Shown: positions 1 through 11,680 of the stretch, piece after piece
Layout of the letters: every line of letters starts with the position of its first letter
Position numbering within the stretch: position 1 is the first letter of the stretch
From: Rosa chinensis
Taxonomy: Eukaryota > Streptophyta > Magnoliopsida > Rosales > Rosaceae
Direction: 5' to 3'
Assembly (NCBI RefSeq): GCF_002994745.2
Contig: NC_037089.1
Location: 14,092,141-14,156,140 of the forward strand
DNA length: 64,000 nt
Program-made: the position numbers and the translations under genes
The notes under the pieces: model-generated
The model's database searches: none
Told to the model about the DNA's origin: nothing
What the model saw: the letters and a program-made list of their open reading frames with translations, nothing else

Positions 1-484
1 AGTTATCGTAGCAGAAAGATCGAGGAGGAGAGAGAAAACTGGGTGCTGGAAAAAATTCTAGTGGGACGATGAAATTGCTCCGTGGTGAGCTCGTGGCACC
101 ACTGGAGGGCTCCTTCAAGCGCCAAATACTTCTGGGTAAGAAATGGGGTTGTTGTGAGAGGTTTCACCTCCGAGATCCGTACCTGCCAACCATGAACAGA
201 GGTCCGAGAGAAGACCGGGCCAACCAGCCTTAGACCCTCCGATGCCTAAGTCAGATACATGTAAGAATATATACTAGGTATGAGTAAATGGAGAGTGGTG
301 GCTTACCTTGAATGAGTAGAGAGGCATGTATTTATAGTGTGAGGATGAGTTTGTCACCCATTTATTTCTAATGTGGGACTAGCTGTGGTCCACCCAATAC
401 CACAAAGTGTATGGTATTGGCATCATGTCTGGGATTTATTGGCGTTACTTTAAGTGGCTAATGAGCCTTGTGGTTCTGATACTT
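1..484. repeat. Repeat-like flank, possible LTR fragment
   Basis: No coding potential was recognised. The stretch around 225-260 (accaaccagcct, then ccctccgatgcctaagtcag) reads like the terminal part of many plant LTRs, but no partner LTR, TG/CA ends or target-site duplication can be seen here. It could equally be ordinary spacer. Confidence 0.25.
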
Positions 485-786
485 GTGCTTGAGAGGTATC
501 TATACCAACAGAAAGAGTTACCTATTTTCTGAAGAAACTGTGTTGGTGAGTGTCCATGAATCAATATTCAGCAGACTCGTAGCATTTTGCATCCTCCTAT
601 TATGCTTGTATAATTAAGATTACTCACATAATTAATTAAAATGGTAGGATGATAATATGCATAAACCTCATTCGATCTTGTGAGATTTCAGCCTGAGCAG
701 ATGAGCATTCTGAATCTATGTGTGATGTTGTGCAGTTACCCTGGACATTCAAAAGTGGACATTGGTAAAGTTAAAAGTTTAATTAT

Positions 787-2423
787 GGACAAATTTCAGT
801 TTAGTACCCTAAGGTTTGGGGGTAACATCATGTCAGTCTCTGCCCTTTCAATTTGATCAACAACACCCCTGTGCTTTCAATTTCAATCAGCCGTGTCCAA
901 ATTTTACTATGTCGTCCAAATTTGACGTTAAGTTTGACAGAGGGGCCCACTTAAAGGGGTAAAAATGTCATTTCAAAAATATTTTCTTCTTTTTTCCTCC
1001 TCTCTCTCTCAGCTCTGATGGTTTCTCTCTCATTCTCTCATTCTCTCCTCCCTCTTTGTCCTCTCCTCCTCCTGTCTTCTCCGATCAAGCTCTCTCCTTA
1101 CCTCAGCGTCCATCGCCTTCTTCTTTCTCTCCCTCCTGTACTCTGCGTAATCGTTCGACTTGGCTAGATCGTACTCTTCTGGCATCTTCATCTTCGTCTG
1201 CTGGGATTTTTCAGTTTCGTTTTTCCGTTTTGGTCTCTCCCCGAAGGAATGGATCGGAGAATGGCCAAACTGATTGGAGGTGTTTGGCTTGGGATTATCG
1301 ATCTCCATAGACGACATCGGGATTGTCGATCTCCATGACATCGTCTGGTTCTAGTTCTCTATTTGGCTTGAGATTGTCGATCTCCGATGTTTCTGCATTT
1401 TCCGGTGACTCCAACCACTGTTTAACTTGCATGTGGTATGAAAATTAATCCCCTCGTCATGCACTCCACTTTAGTCTACTTAGTTTTTCAATTCGATCGA
1501 TTTTGACTGATTTTGGTCTTGGGGTTGCTTCAGCCTCGAGGCTGTCTTTGATGCCGGCAAGTTTTTTCGGCGCTTCTGGGCTTGTTCTGGCTTGACAGCA
1601 CTTGTGGATCAAACATTGAGAAGCTTGCGGGGTTGCAGCATCAAACATCATCAGTTCATCATCAACCCAGTTTCGACAGTGAGTCAGGGGAGCTGAATTT
1701 GGTTGATCGAAGTCGATTTTCGAAGGTATATCCCGAACTTTGAATCAAAATGTGGAAGTTGAATGTATTGTGGTTGATTAAGTTCAGATCGAGTTCTCCC
1801 TGGTTATTGCTTTTATCAGATTGTTGTAACTATACTAGTTATTTGAGTTGAGAAGGAAATTTGGATGAGTTAATGAATTTGTTATTGGTTTTTGGACTGG
1901 AATTGATTGCTTGCGTTGTATGCTGATTGTAAAGTGCAGTAGAAAATGGTGATTTGAGTTTGTTTCAGATTTGGGGTTTTTGGTTAATTTTCAGGTGAAT
2001 TGGGATATGTATCAATGCTGGGGCTTGAATTTTTGTGATGCAAGAGACAATCAGATTCAGTGTAGTGTGATCGTTGCTTGTGGCAGCGAGCAAGGAATCG
2101 AATTCAAGATTTGCCAGAAGCTGGCAGAGGCGCCGGAGATAGTTGCGGGGAGAGGAGGATCAGAGGAAGAGAAGAATAAGAGTGTTTTTTTTTTTTTTAA
2201 TGTGGAAATTAAGTGAAATGTCAAATTTACCCCTGTATCTGGGCCCACTAGCTGAGTTTGTGACTGCCACGTCAGCATTTAACGTCTGATTTGGACGGCA
2301 CAGTAAAATTTGGACACGACTGATTGAAATTGAAAGCACAGGGGTGTTGCTGATCAAATTGAAAGGGCAGGGACTGACATGATGTTACCCCCAAACCTCA
2401 GGGTACTAAACTGAAATTTGTCC
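787..2423. mobile_element. Non-autonomous MULE (Pack-MULE) with 9-bp TSD
   Basis: The ends are perfect inverted repeats starting GGACAAATTTCAGTTTAGTA. The TIRs run about 190-200 bp, roughly 787-980 and 2216-2423. The 9-bp target-site duplication TTTAATTAT lies at 778-786 and 2424-2432, which is the size typical of Mutator-like elements. The right arm of the surrounding foldback element (about 4062-4070) still carries the single, uninterrupted TTTAATTAT site, giving an internal empty-site control. The 1637-bp element has no transposase. It carries a piece resembling an SPF45/DRT111 gene on the minus strand. Confidence 0.85.
1033..1185 (-). pseudogene. Captured SPF45/DRT111 (RBM17-like) splicing-factor fragment
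   Basis: About 50 residues on the minus strand read PEEYD, then NDYAEYRRERKKKAMDAE, then a long run of charged residues (RRELDRRRQEEE). This order matches the linker region of plant DRT111/SPF45 proteins, which lies ahead of the G-patch and RRM domains and reads EEYDPxxPNDYEEYxxxKKRKA. Neither the G-patch nor the RRM is present, so the piece cannot make a working splicing factor. It lies wholly within the MULE at 787-2423, so capture by the element is the simplest explanation. The low-complexity charged tail could mislead, so identification is moderate. Confidence 0.55.
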
Positions 2424-2631
2424 TTTAATTATTTATTTCGAGCTGGTTGTTAATGCATCATAACATAGAGAAAACAGATTTCAGCCAAACATCAGAGGCA
2501 GCTAGTGTGGCATGAAGATAAACTTCTCATACCTTTATATCATTTGATCAGCCTCCTAAGACAGTAGCTTGCAATCGATGGTTTGACGGAGCTGTCTGTG
2601 GAGAAGAATAGTACTGAAACTGCCGATTTTA

Positions 2632-3417
2632 GTGCTCGACCACAAACACGACCACAGAGGATCAAAGTTTACACAAAACATAAACAAGTAACGAAAGACA
2701 AAAGGAGATGCAGCACTCCTCCTAGGCCAACACAACCAGGCCCAAAACTGGGTGGGCCCAAGGGACAAGTCCATGGCCCAATCCAGATCAGCCCAGCCCG
2801 AACCCAGGAGCTCCCCAGCCTCTACTACTGTCGAAACTGCCTTATGCCGCCCCTCAGAACCTCTACCAAGACTGCCATCAGTTGTCGATCAAGGCCAAAT
2901 CCACCAGCCTAACCCTCCGCAGCCTCCTTTTCCAAATCCACAGCCCACCACAGCTTACATCAACCAACCCCTGGAACAGCTCACCGAAAACCCGATTGAG
3001 GCCAGAGATCCTCAAGATCTGACATCAGATCACCAGAGATCCTCAATACAATCAGCTATGCGCTGCTTAGACAAGTCCTATTTGAAACAGGAGGACACCA
3101 AATCGGGAGACAGAACCACCCAAACCCATCGCTACACTTCACGGCCAACGGCGGATCTGCAACTGACACACACACTCTTCTCCTAACCACACCAAGCACC
3201 AACCTGAGATGGTAGACAAAGGCTAAAGCCAAGCGAAAATGGTCGCCTCCAAACAATTCCTCTCCCGGCCGAGACGCAGCAGCAGGACGTTCAACCGGAA
3301 AAGAACCCCACTCTCTCTCTCTTTCTCTCTCTCTGTTTTTCTAGGCGCGTGTTAAACAAGCTGTAACTTAATTGGTTCTTCTATATTGAGTAATGTAAAT
3401 GATCTTTCGTTTCTTCA
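2632..3417. other. Loop of the foldback element, no recognised gene
   Basis: This is C- and A-rich sequence with plus-strand open frames at 2583-2912 and 2752-3186 whose translations are Pro/Ser/Gln-rich and resemble no family I know. A CT-rich tract lies at about 3310-3341. Nothing supports a real gene. Confidence 0.4.
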
Positions 3418-3576
3418 CTTAAATCGGCAGTCACTGTTCTTCTCCACAGACAGCTTCGTCAAACCATCGATTGCAAGCTAGTGTCTTAAGAGTCTTATCA
3501 AATGACATAAATGTATGAGAAGGTCATCTTTACGCCACACTAGCTGCCTCTGATGTTGGGCTGAACTCAATCTGTT

Positions 3577-3617
<41 letters not shown>

Positions 3618-3620
<3 letters not shown>

Positions 3621-3991
3621 GGGCGGGTTCTGAAGCGGACGTCCGCACTTGGCTAAAGTGTCGACGGCGACGCAGCGGCGGCGTTCCAGGCTTGGCCGGC
3701 GGCTCGGGGCTTGGTGGACGGAGGCCGGAGGCTTGGCGGACGGTTCTGGGCAGCGTTCGAGGTCGGAGGAGGTCGGAGTTGCAGGTTTCTGGGCAGCGAG
3801 CTCACCTGCAACTGCAGGTTTCTGGGCAAGGCTGCAACCACGTCGCCGGCGACTCCACCGACTGCAGACCCGTCCGTCTGACCCGTGGCGTCCGTCCAGC
3901 AAGCTCCGCCGCTCCATCGCACCCGAGCCGAGCTGCAGCAGCGCCGTCCGCACTTTAACGAAAGTGCGGACGTCCTCTTCAGAACGCTGTC

Positions 3992-3994
<3 letters not shown>
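3618..3994. mobile_element. Small GC-rich TIR element embedded in (TA)n
   Basis: The left end CACGGGCGGGTTCTGAAG mirrors the right end, whose complement is CACGACAGCGTTCTGAAG. The similarity continues through 'gacgtccgcactt', giving about 35-40 bp of TIR. The core is 377 bp and strikingly GC-rich. It is flanked on both sides by TA dinucleotide tracts (about 3579-3617 and 3995-4033). Because the target is a TA run, the target-site duplication cannot be measured. The flanks fit an insertion into the right arm of the foldback element. Open frames across it on both strands are by-products of the GC content and TA repeats. Confidence 0.55.
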
Positions 3995-4036
<42 letters not shown>

Positions 4037-4375
4037 ATGATCTGCATTAACAACCAGCTCAAAATAAATAATTAAACTTTTGGCTTGGACATTAATGTCC
4101 ACATTTGAATGTCCAGGGTAACTGCACAGCATCAACGCATATAGATTCAAAATGCTCATCTACTCAAGCTGAAATATCCCAAGATCGATCGAATGAGCTA
4201 GGTTTATGCATAGTATCATCCTACCATTTAATTATGTAAGTAATCTTAATTATACAAGCATAATAGGAGGATGCAAAATACTACGAGTCTGCTGAATATT
4301 GATTCATGAACGCTTTTACGCAGTTTCTTCAGCAAAAAGCTAGGTACGTAAGTAACTCTTTCACTGCCTCAAAAG

Positions 4376-5754
4376 TACGTTGATGCCAAGTCCAATAATC
4401 CATGATTGATCTTTTATGACATGAGATACTTCTGATTAAAGAAACGTTCTCAAGTGGATGACTTTTTGCATCAAATGCTCTCTAAATTAGTCATCAATGC
4501 GTTTTTAGGAAACGTGGACTACTAAGGGTTCAAAATGGACTGAACACTACTAAGTCGGTCGGCCCAAATTCAAATAGGATAGTCCTAAGCGCTCAAGTCA
4601 AACATAGGGATGAAAACTCCCTTACATTGGCTTAATTAGTTTGATTTCATTTTCATGGATTGCTAATCTTAGCGTCAAAGTTATGCTGCTCATGCATTGT
4701 ATCATTAATGTCACATTATGCTAACCTTACGACAATGGACGCTCTTGGCCAGGTCAGTCAACTCTCTCATGCTTTTTTGTAACCATACTTCAGACTATGT
4801 AACGTTCTAGACTTCCATATATGTAGATTTCTTATAAAAATGTTAATATTAATAAAGAGGCACATATGAAAGAACAGCATGCTACAATACTTTACGCTTC
4901 TGCGCGCACTATTTTTACTCTGACCTACTTTTGAAATCTTGATAAAAATGGTATGGTAGAAACTGAGTTTTGTATGGAGCTCGAGGCATTTGCCAAATTA
5001 TATTTTTCTAGCGGCAGGTTTAAAATTCTTTACTATGGTCTGACGTTGGACATTTTCTAGAAAACTGTTGGTTATGGGAGTGTAAAACCTAGAGAAGCGA
5101 TGCAAGAATTTGACGATAATAGTCTTAAGTGGCCAAGTGGGTTATATATGAACCTCCATTGTACAGATAGGGGGTGCAACACAAGTATTTCCTAGGAAGT
5201 CAAGTGTCATAATCAAACTGTCATTGGATTCATTTATTGAAAAAGCTAGACAGCAAGATATTGAAAAAGATAGACAGCAAGATAGAAGTATCAAGTGATG
5301 GTGTCTCTCCTCCTTTGGGTCCTGCCTTGTTCCCTTCTTTTTTATTATTATTATTATTTTTTTAGACAACTGGATTAATTAAATGATTGCTTGGAACTGT
5401 CCTTCCTCTTTTGTATATAAGGATGAATAGTTGTATACAGTGTGCTTCTTATTTTTATTTCATAAAGCTAATATTAGGATCCTTTTACCTGGTTTTGCAC
5501 TGAGATCAGCTTAATCAGTTTGTGATTGGTAAGGCTGACTTTTATAGAAGTATGTATTTCCTATTGGATCTAGGAGATTGAGTTGCTTAAATGAGACTGG
5601 CTGTGAAACTATGAATCAGTTCAAGTCATCATCCTCAATCATTATGTCATCGTTTAGAAAATTGGTGCAAGTACTTTGGAGATTGAGTTGCTTAATAGTT
5701 AATTCAGACTTGGAATGAGTCAGCTCAGGTCCTTCTCAACCATCATGTCTTTAT
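4376..5754. other. Spacer without recognised genes
   Basis: This is AT-rich spacer. A local direct duplication of roughly 100 bp (about 5570-5660 and 5682-5765, both containing 'ggagattgagttgcttaa' and ending in 'tttagaaaa') is the only clear structure. The 75-codon minus-strand frame at 5142-5369 is low-complexity and not believed. Confidence 0.5.
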
Positions 5755-5763
5755 TTAGAAAAT

Positions 5764-6983
5764 GAGTAAAACCCACCACTAGGGTCAAAACTTTTCTCCA
5801 CCGAATAAAATGATACCCAACTTTCAAAAGTGATCAAAATGATACCTAAATTTTTAAAAGTGATCAAAATGATACCTAAATTTTTAAAAACAAATTAACT
5901 TGATACCCAACTTTCAAAAGTGATCAAAATGATACCTAAAGTTTTAAAAACAAATCAATTTGATACCTCAGTTTATTTTTTTTAGGGCTAAATACTGGTT
6001 ACTACTCTGTGGTTTAGGTCCAAAATCAATTCAGTCCCTGGACTTCTAATTTCATCAAAAACACCCATGTACTTTCAATTTTGATCTAATAGGTCCAATT
6101 CATTAATATTCTGTTATGGGTTCAAGTTATAGTTGGATTATTTGTTGAAAAACTATTTATTTGATAGATTTCTTATAGTGAGACTCAACTATGCAGGCCA
6201 CCTCAACACCACATCATAAAACATAAGCCATATATAAGCCATGTCAACAAGTTAAATGACTCAATTGTCGGAAGACTAACAAATTGGACCTATTAGATCA
6301 AAATTGAAAGTGCAGGGGTGTTCTTGATGAAATTAGAAGTTTAGGGACTGAATTGATTTTAGACCCAAACTACGTAGTAGTCAGTATTTAGCCCTTTTTT
6401 TTTTTAACTTCTTTGTTAAATCAAATGCAAAATCAAGCACAAAAATTGAAGTGATTTGTGGTCAGAGGGCCATCAATCATCTATAACCCAATCTTCTTCT
6501 TCTATAGAATTAAAAAAAAAATCTTCCATTCAATTTCAATTCTACCATCGATCGTAGAAACAAATAAAGTTCGGATGTTTCCCAACTTCTAAAAAAACAA
6601 AGAAAAATGGGAAGAGAGAGAGAGAGAGAGAGGCAGAGATAGAAGAAGAAGAGAATTAACAAAGTAAAATAAAAAATAATTGAAAAATAGTTTTTTTGTG
6701 TAAAATATTATTATAACCCCATAAAATATTGCACCGCACGTGATCAATTTTAACAAAAAGTTACAAAAAATTAAACCGAGGTATCAAATTGATTTGTTTT
6801 TAAAACTTTAGGTATCATTTTGATCACTTTTGAAAATTGGGTATCAAGTTGATTTGTTTTTTTAAATTTAGGTATCATTTCGATCACTTTTAAAAATTTA
6901 GGTATCATTTTGATCACTTTTGAAAGTTTGGTATCATTTTGTCCGGTGGAGAAAAGTTTTGACCCTAGTGGTGGGTTTTACTC
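5764..6983. mobile_element. Non-autonomous MULE-like element, 9-bp TSD
   Basis: The TIRs begin GAGTAAAACCCACCACTAGG and extend about 210 bp. They hold tandem copies of a short module ('gatcaaaatgatacctaaa' on the left, its complement on the right). The 9-bp duplication TTAGAAAAT lies at 5755-5763 and 6984-6992. The neighbouring duplicated copy at about 5653-5661 has the undisturbed 'tttagaaaattggt' site. There is no transposase. A second TIR element sits inside at 5985-6394. Confidence 0.8.
5985..6394. mobile_element. Nested TIR element inside the MULE
   Basis: The ends GGGCTAAATACTGGTTACTA (left) and its near-complement at 6375-6394 open an inverted repeat of about 120 bp. The repeat includes 'tcaattcagtccctggactt' and 'ggtccaattcatta'. 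The insertion is in a T-rich tract, so the target-site duplication cannot be read. The TIR wording resembles that of the MULE at 787-2423 (a 'ccctttcaatttgatcaaaaacacccctgt' theme), which suggests related families. Confidence 0.65.
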
Positions 6984-6992
6984 TTAGAAAAT

Positions 6993-8835
6993 TGGTCTAT
7001 GTAATCAAACTTCAAGGTAGAAGGTCATTTTTGCATGTCAATAATGGGGACCACATAACACTTTAAGAAACAATTTATTGGCTAATGGCTATTTATAATA
7101 TTTTGAAGAAAGTCATGGATGAAGTTTCCTGTGCAGCTTCTCAAAAAAATCAAAAAAATAGTGTACACGCTTTGCATATTCTACTGGTTGGCGGAAGCGT
7201 CGCAAGACTGACAAAAAGCATGACTTGGCTGCACAAGGCGTTTCGTTGGCACAAGACCGGCAAGACCAAGGCTATAAGAGCATTTCCACTGGTCTGGTAT
7301 TGACCGGCTGCCATGTGGGATTGATGATGTGTTGACCGGGCAAGGGGAAAAAGAAGCCTCCACCGGCCCAAATTTAGCTAGCCAAAGTTTGGCTTTCCTT
7401 GACCAAGTCCAAAAAAAAAGCCAAGGCTGTGACTTTTTTCTTGCCCAAGCTTGACCGGCTGCTAGCTCGGCCCAAAGGTATCGTGGCTGACTTCAGCCAC
7501 GGACACGCAGAGAGAGACAAGGAGGAGAGGAAGCGTAGAGAACACTGACGAATGAGGAAGCGCTAGCGAGCAGACCTCGTCTGCCCCAGTCCCCGAGAGG
7601 ATGTCGGAAAACTGGAATTCCGGCTGGGTCATGTCGCACGGCTGTGGGAGGCCTTCAATCTCCTTTTGGGCTGCATGGTGAGGTGGTGTGAGGCACCACC
7701 GTGGGGAGGACGAGCAAGCTGAGTTGAGCCCGTATGGCCCGGGTCCGTGGCCGGAGGATGCAAAACGGCGCCGGAAAACTAGGGTCGGGTCGGTCGGGAC
7801 CCGGCAGGTCTGAGGAGACGCGGTGGAGAGAGAAGAGAGAGTTTCAGGGGTGAAAGTGAAGAAAAGAGGAAAAATCTGTCCTTATGAAAAAGGACCAGAA
7901 ATTTTTGCAATTTATAGAAAATTTTCAAAAATTCATAACTAATTCATACGAACTCCTATTTTTGTGTTCCACACATGCACAAACTCATATCGAAGATCTC
8001 TATAACTTTCATGAAGGAAGTTTTCCCAAATTATGTATGCATAAAAAGTCAATTTTCGAGACCCCCCTAAAAAACGTTCATTTCGAAAATAAAATCGATT
8101 CGAAAAGCTATAACAATCACAATTATGACATTAATTATCCATAAATCTCCATTATTACCATATTTTTACATCAAATCTATTTCAATTTTCCAATTATAAA
8201 AATAAAATATAAAATAAATCAATAAACAGTAAAACTGACTGGTCAATAAACAAAACGGGTGGAAACCCATGTCCAGTGGCAATGAACAGTTTCTTGACTA
8301 GTCGAAGCCTTGACTTTTCGACCTTGACATTTCTTAACTACAGGTGAACTTGCTCTAAAAAGATCATGGCCCTGTATAAAAGTTCAAACAAAGGGTCCAA
8401 AGCAGATAAGGCTAGAGCCAAAAAAAAATATTTAAGAGTTAGAAGTTATAGATGGCAATATTTTTATTCTTTGATCGAGTGTTTGTAATTACTATTTTAT
8501 TAAGCTCAGCCATATCATTCATAAAATTTAGGTAGATAACACACTCGCAATAAAGCGCGGTCTTAAATAGTATATCACATATGTAATTTGTTTCTCTGTT
8601 GTTATTTATTTTTTTAGTACAATTCTTTGTTGTTGTTATTTACTACACACTAGGCCACTTTTTTAGGGAAAATACATGAAATCAAGCATTACTTTGAACG
8701 AGTAATTCAGCACCACGAACTAGTACAAGCAACATATATATATGCAAATACATACAAGTCATGAGGCTGTATAGTGGCACGAGCTTTATTTCATCACACA
8801 CATCGGTTTTATATTTTCATTTGCATTATCATTGA
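6993..8835. other. Spacer with a GC-rich, probably transposon-derived block
   Basis: About 7270-7870 is GC-rich with no convincing gene. 7880-8240 is AT-rich and resembles plant LTR or leader sequence ('aaattttcaaaaattcataa'). The left edge 'gagcatttccactggtc' and the right edge (complement 'gagcaagttcacctgta', about 8345-8361) could be degenerate TIRs of one element of about 1.1 kb, but no target-site duplication was found. Short frames at 7085-7303, 7150-7371 and 7884-8144 are not supported. Confidence 0.35.
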
Positions 8836-8839
8836 GCCA

Positions 8840-10383
8840 TCATTTCTTCAGATCTTGCATTGCTTTATTTACCACCTGAAACAGGGCATTGTACGACGAA
8901 CCACCTTCCCTCAAAGCCTTTTCTCCACTTTGTTTTAGCTCTTTCACCCTACCTCTTATTTCAAACCCATCTTTCTCCACCATGATCTTCCTCACCATCC
9001 TCTCTATCTCCTCCCTACCAACCACTTTCTTCCACGGTGGCACCTCTGTCCGGACGGCCACCCCAAGCTCCTCAGTCAACAACGTGGCATTCATCCTCTG
9101 TTCCGCGTAGAGTGGCCAAGCAATCATTGGGACCCCATTTGTCACACTCTCTAGCGTTGAATTCCACCCACAATGCGAGAAAAACCCTCCGACCGACGGA
9201 TGGCTCAAGATGTCAGCTTGGGGGGCCCAAAGAGGCACAACCAAACCCACACCGCGAGTCCGGGTCATAAACCCTTCAGGCATAAAAGTTGATAGGTCAC
9301 AATCACCTGAAGCAAAGGCATTAGTATGATTGAAGATGCCTCAAAGGAGATAGATCGATGTATGTAAAAACTACTACAAGAAAAAATGCTAATAATGAAA
9401 TTATGAAATGTACCATTTCCTGAAGTGAAAAATGCAGCATCTGATTTTGTTGTGGGTGGCCGTACAACCCAGATGAATCGTTGTTGGCTCAACTCCAAAC
9501 CCCAAGCCATCTCTGTCATTTGGTCATAAGACAGTGTTCCTCCACTCCCTAAAGACACAAATATCACCGACTGACTGGGTTGTTTGTCAAGCCAATCAAA
9601 CAAGTCCTCATTAACCCTCGGACAACCCGATTGGACCGGTCTAGTTAACGGTCCAATTGGATAAACAGGCACCATTTTAGTCACTCCACCCAATAGTTTT
9701 TCATCTCTAAACGCAGCTAGTGTTGTAGGCTGCAACTCCTCCCAAATATTCAGCAAAATCCCATCACCGAGTGGAATCTCAGCACAAAATCGTATGTATT
9801 CAGAATATTGCTGATTGGTCCGGTCCAGCATCGGGTCAACCACGTCTTCAGGCCGAAGTGCCCTACAACCAGGAACTTTGAGCGGTTCGGTCCGGTCCAC
9901 GTATTCTCCTTCCACTTCCTTGTCTAGGGTTGGAGAGTACATCATGAGAGCGAGAAACCATGCATTGGAAGCAACATAAACGTACTTGGGAATCCCTAGC
10001 TCGTCGCCGATAGGCAACGATTCGGTGCCGAAGAGGTCCACGATGAGCATGGTAGGAGGAGAAGCCATGTCGCGGAGAGCCGACCGGAACGCAGGTCGTA
10101 CCTCTCTCATCATGACGGAAAGGCACGTGACTACGGCTGCTTTTGGGTCGACGAGGCCAGAGATGTCGACCGGAGGGAGCTCTACGACGTTGAGTTTCGG
10201 GGTAGAGGCTGGTTTGATGGTTTGGGATTCGGCTTGTGACGTGGGAGACATGGCGAAAATTGTTACGGCGATGTTTTGGTCGGCGGCGACGAGACGTTTT
10301 CCGAGCTCGAGGACCGGAATGATGTGGCCCAATCCTGGACTGCTGAGTATCGCTGCATGTAGCTTTGAGTTTGAACTACTCAT
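8840..10383 (-). CDS. UDP-glycosyltransferase, UGT72-like
   Basis: This is a family-1 glycosyltransferase, expected to transfer a sugar from a UDP-sugar to a small phenolic or lignan-type acceptor in the cytosol. There are two exons, 10383-9414 and 9306-8840, with a 107-bp GT-AG intron; joined they give 478 residues, normal for the family. The N-terminal SSPGLGHIIPVLELGK holds the catalytic His (about residue 20), and LIVDLFGTE holds the partner Asp (about 116). The 44-residue PSPG box (about 350-393) starts WAPQADILSH, contains HCGWNS and ends in EQ. A terminal Gln is usual for UDP-glucose users. The overall text resembles the UGT72 group (hydroquinone or monolignol glucosyltransferases). 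The acceptor cannot be read from sequence. No lesion was seen. Confidence 0.9.
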
Positions 10384-10435
10384 CGTTACCAGAATAGCTC
10401 AACAAGTGTGTCTTAGACTTGTAGTTGAGCTCAGT

Positions 10436-10454
10436 TATATAGCACTTATAAATA
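10436..10454 (-). promoter_or_regulatory. Candidate TATA boxes of the UGT gene
   Basis: On the minus strand, TATTTATA followed by TATATAAC lies about 52-70 bp upstream of the start codon at 10383. This is a plausible core promoter with a short leader. It is a motif-only call. Confidence 0.4.
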
Positions 10455-11680
10455 CGCGAACTGCTTGTCCATTCCCGTTATTCTAGAACTTGCCTAAATA
10501 ATATTATCTGGCAGGATATAAATTAACTGCACGTAACTTAGCTCTTAGTCAATGCACGTTCTGATAACGAAATCCCTGCAATGGTAATCAGCTAGGTTTA
10601 AATTCGTGTCATGCATGATGATCTACAAGAATATATTTGGTGGCACTCACCATCTAATTAAATCATTGCGTTCTTCTTTATTTAAATGATCATATTGTGA
10701 AGCACAATAGTATATGATATGTATTAGGTAAATTAAGTTATAATATATTGTTTAATAAGGCGGAAGAATTAGAGGCGTAACAATCAAGTAAAGAGGATTT
10801 GATAGGGGTATTAAATATTAATCTCAGAACAAGAAGTCAACGAGTCTGTGAATGCCAAGTGAGACATGCTATTGGAAAAGTAGTGATATGCAGGGATTTG
10901 AGAAGAGAATTACAAGAAGAAGACAACACGCCAAATTATGCAAGCTATTAATTAAAACAAGTGTAAAACTCTTGTTTGTATTTGTTTTGCTTTTGCCAAA
11001 TGAATCATTCTACTTTATACTTTTGTATAAGGTTGGTGATCGAAATAGGGTTTCCAGTTCTATACATTCGGAATTTTTGTCCATCCAAATACAATGATAT
11101 CTGTTAAGCCCATGGATAACGTATTAGTCATTTTGATTGTAGGCATGGATCACGAATTAGTCATTCTTTTTTCTTTTCATATATTAAGTGTTCACCAACA
11201 TTTAGGAGCAGTCAGGGGCACGATCTGACTATTCCATCAATAATGTTGAGTTAAAAGTTAAAACGTTCCTTTACTTTCCAAAGGTTTCTGTGAACCAATT
11301 TTGTTTTTCAGATTATTAGCTGTACGTTAGCATTATTAATAATATTCAAGGTTGGTGCAGTTATCTGTGCTCGTATTAAAGCATGGTGTGGATGTGAAAT
11401 CAGGGCAATTCCAATCTGATGTAAAACGAGATCTGAGGGCGAAATTTTGAAGAGATACTTGAGACTAGAAAATTTAGATTTTGCGACTATTTAAAAGGAA
11501 AATGATGGAAAAAGTCACATTAGAGTGTGAAATGATAAAAAAGTCGCATATTTTCCCACTTGATAAAAAAGTCCATTATGAATTGGTAGTAATATTAACC
11601 TAGTCCTTATTAATAATGAGGTGATGTTAAAAAATGTCAGTTTTTAGTTTTTTTATTCCCATTCTGCCCTTAAGTCAAAA
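10455..11680. other. Upstream spacer of the UGT gene
   Basis: This is AT-rich sequence with no recognised gene. The 81-codon frame at 10852-11097 has no family features. Around 11480-11660 are short phrases ('aaatgatggaaaaagtc', 'aaatgataaaaaagtcgc') that look like MULE terminal sequence and could mark the left limit of the gene-fragment cluster. This is unproven. Confidence 0.35.

Larger units (their letters stand above)
485..4375. mobile_element. Foldback-type inverted-repeat element, both arms split by younger insertions
   Basis: The left arm is 485-777 plus 2433-2631. The right arm is the reverse complement, 3418-3588 plus 4034-4375. Matching blocks include the segment holding 'caatattcagcagactcgta' near 560 and its complement near 4280, and 'gatggtttgacggagctgtc' near 2578 with its complement near 3460. 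The arms are about 500 bp, clearly diverged, and enclose a loop of about 790 bp (2632-3417). The left arm is interrupted by the MULE at 787-2423 and the right arm by the TIR element at 3618-3994. The outer ends fade out, so I could not fix terminal bases or an outer target-site duplication. Long TIRs of this kind are known from foldback elements and some MULEs; the superfamily is undetermined. Confidence 0.7.

Noticed and set aside
2583..3186. 109- and 144-codon plus frames in the foldback loop
   Set aside because: Pro/Ser/Gln-rich, no recognisable motif, no codon or splice support.
3579..4159. Several open frames of 88-168 codons on both strands
   Set aside because: They run through TA microsatellites (Tyr-Ile repeats) and the GC-rich TIR element; no family features, and frames overlap on opposite strands.
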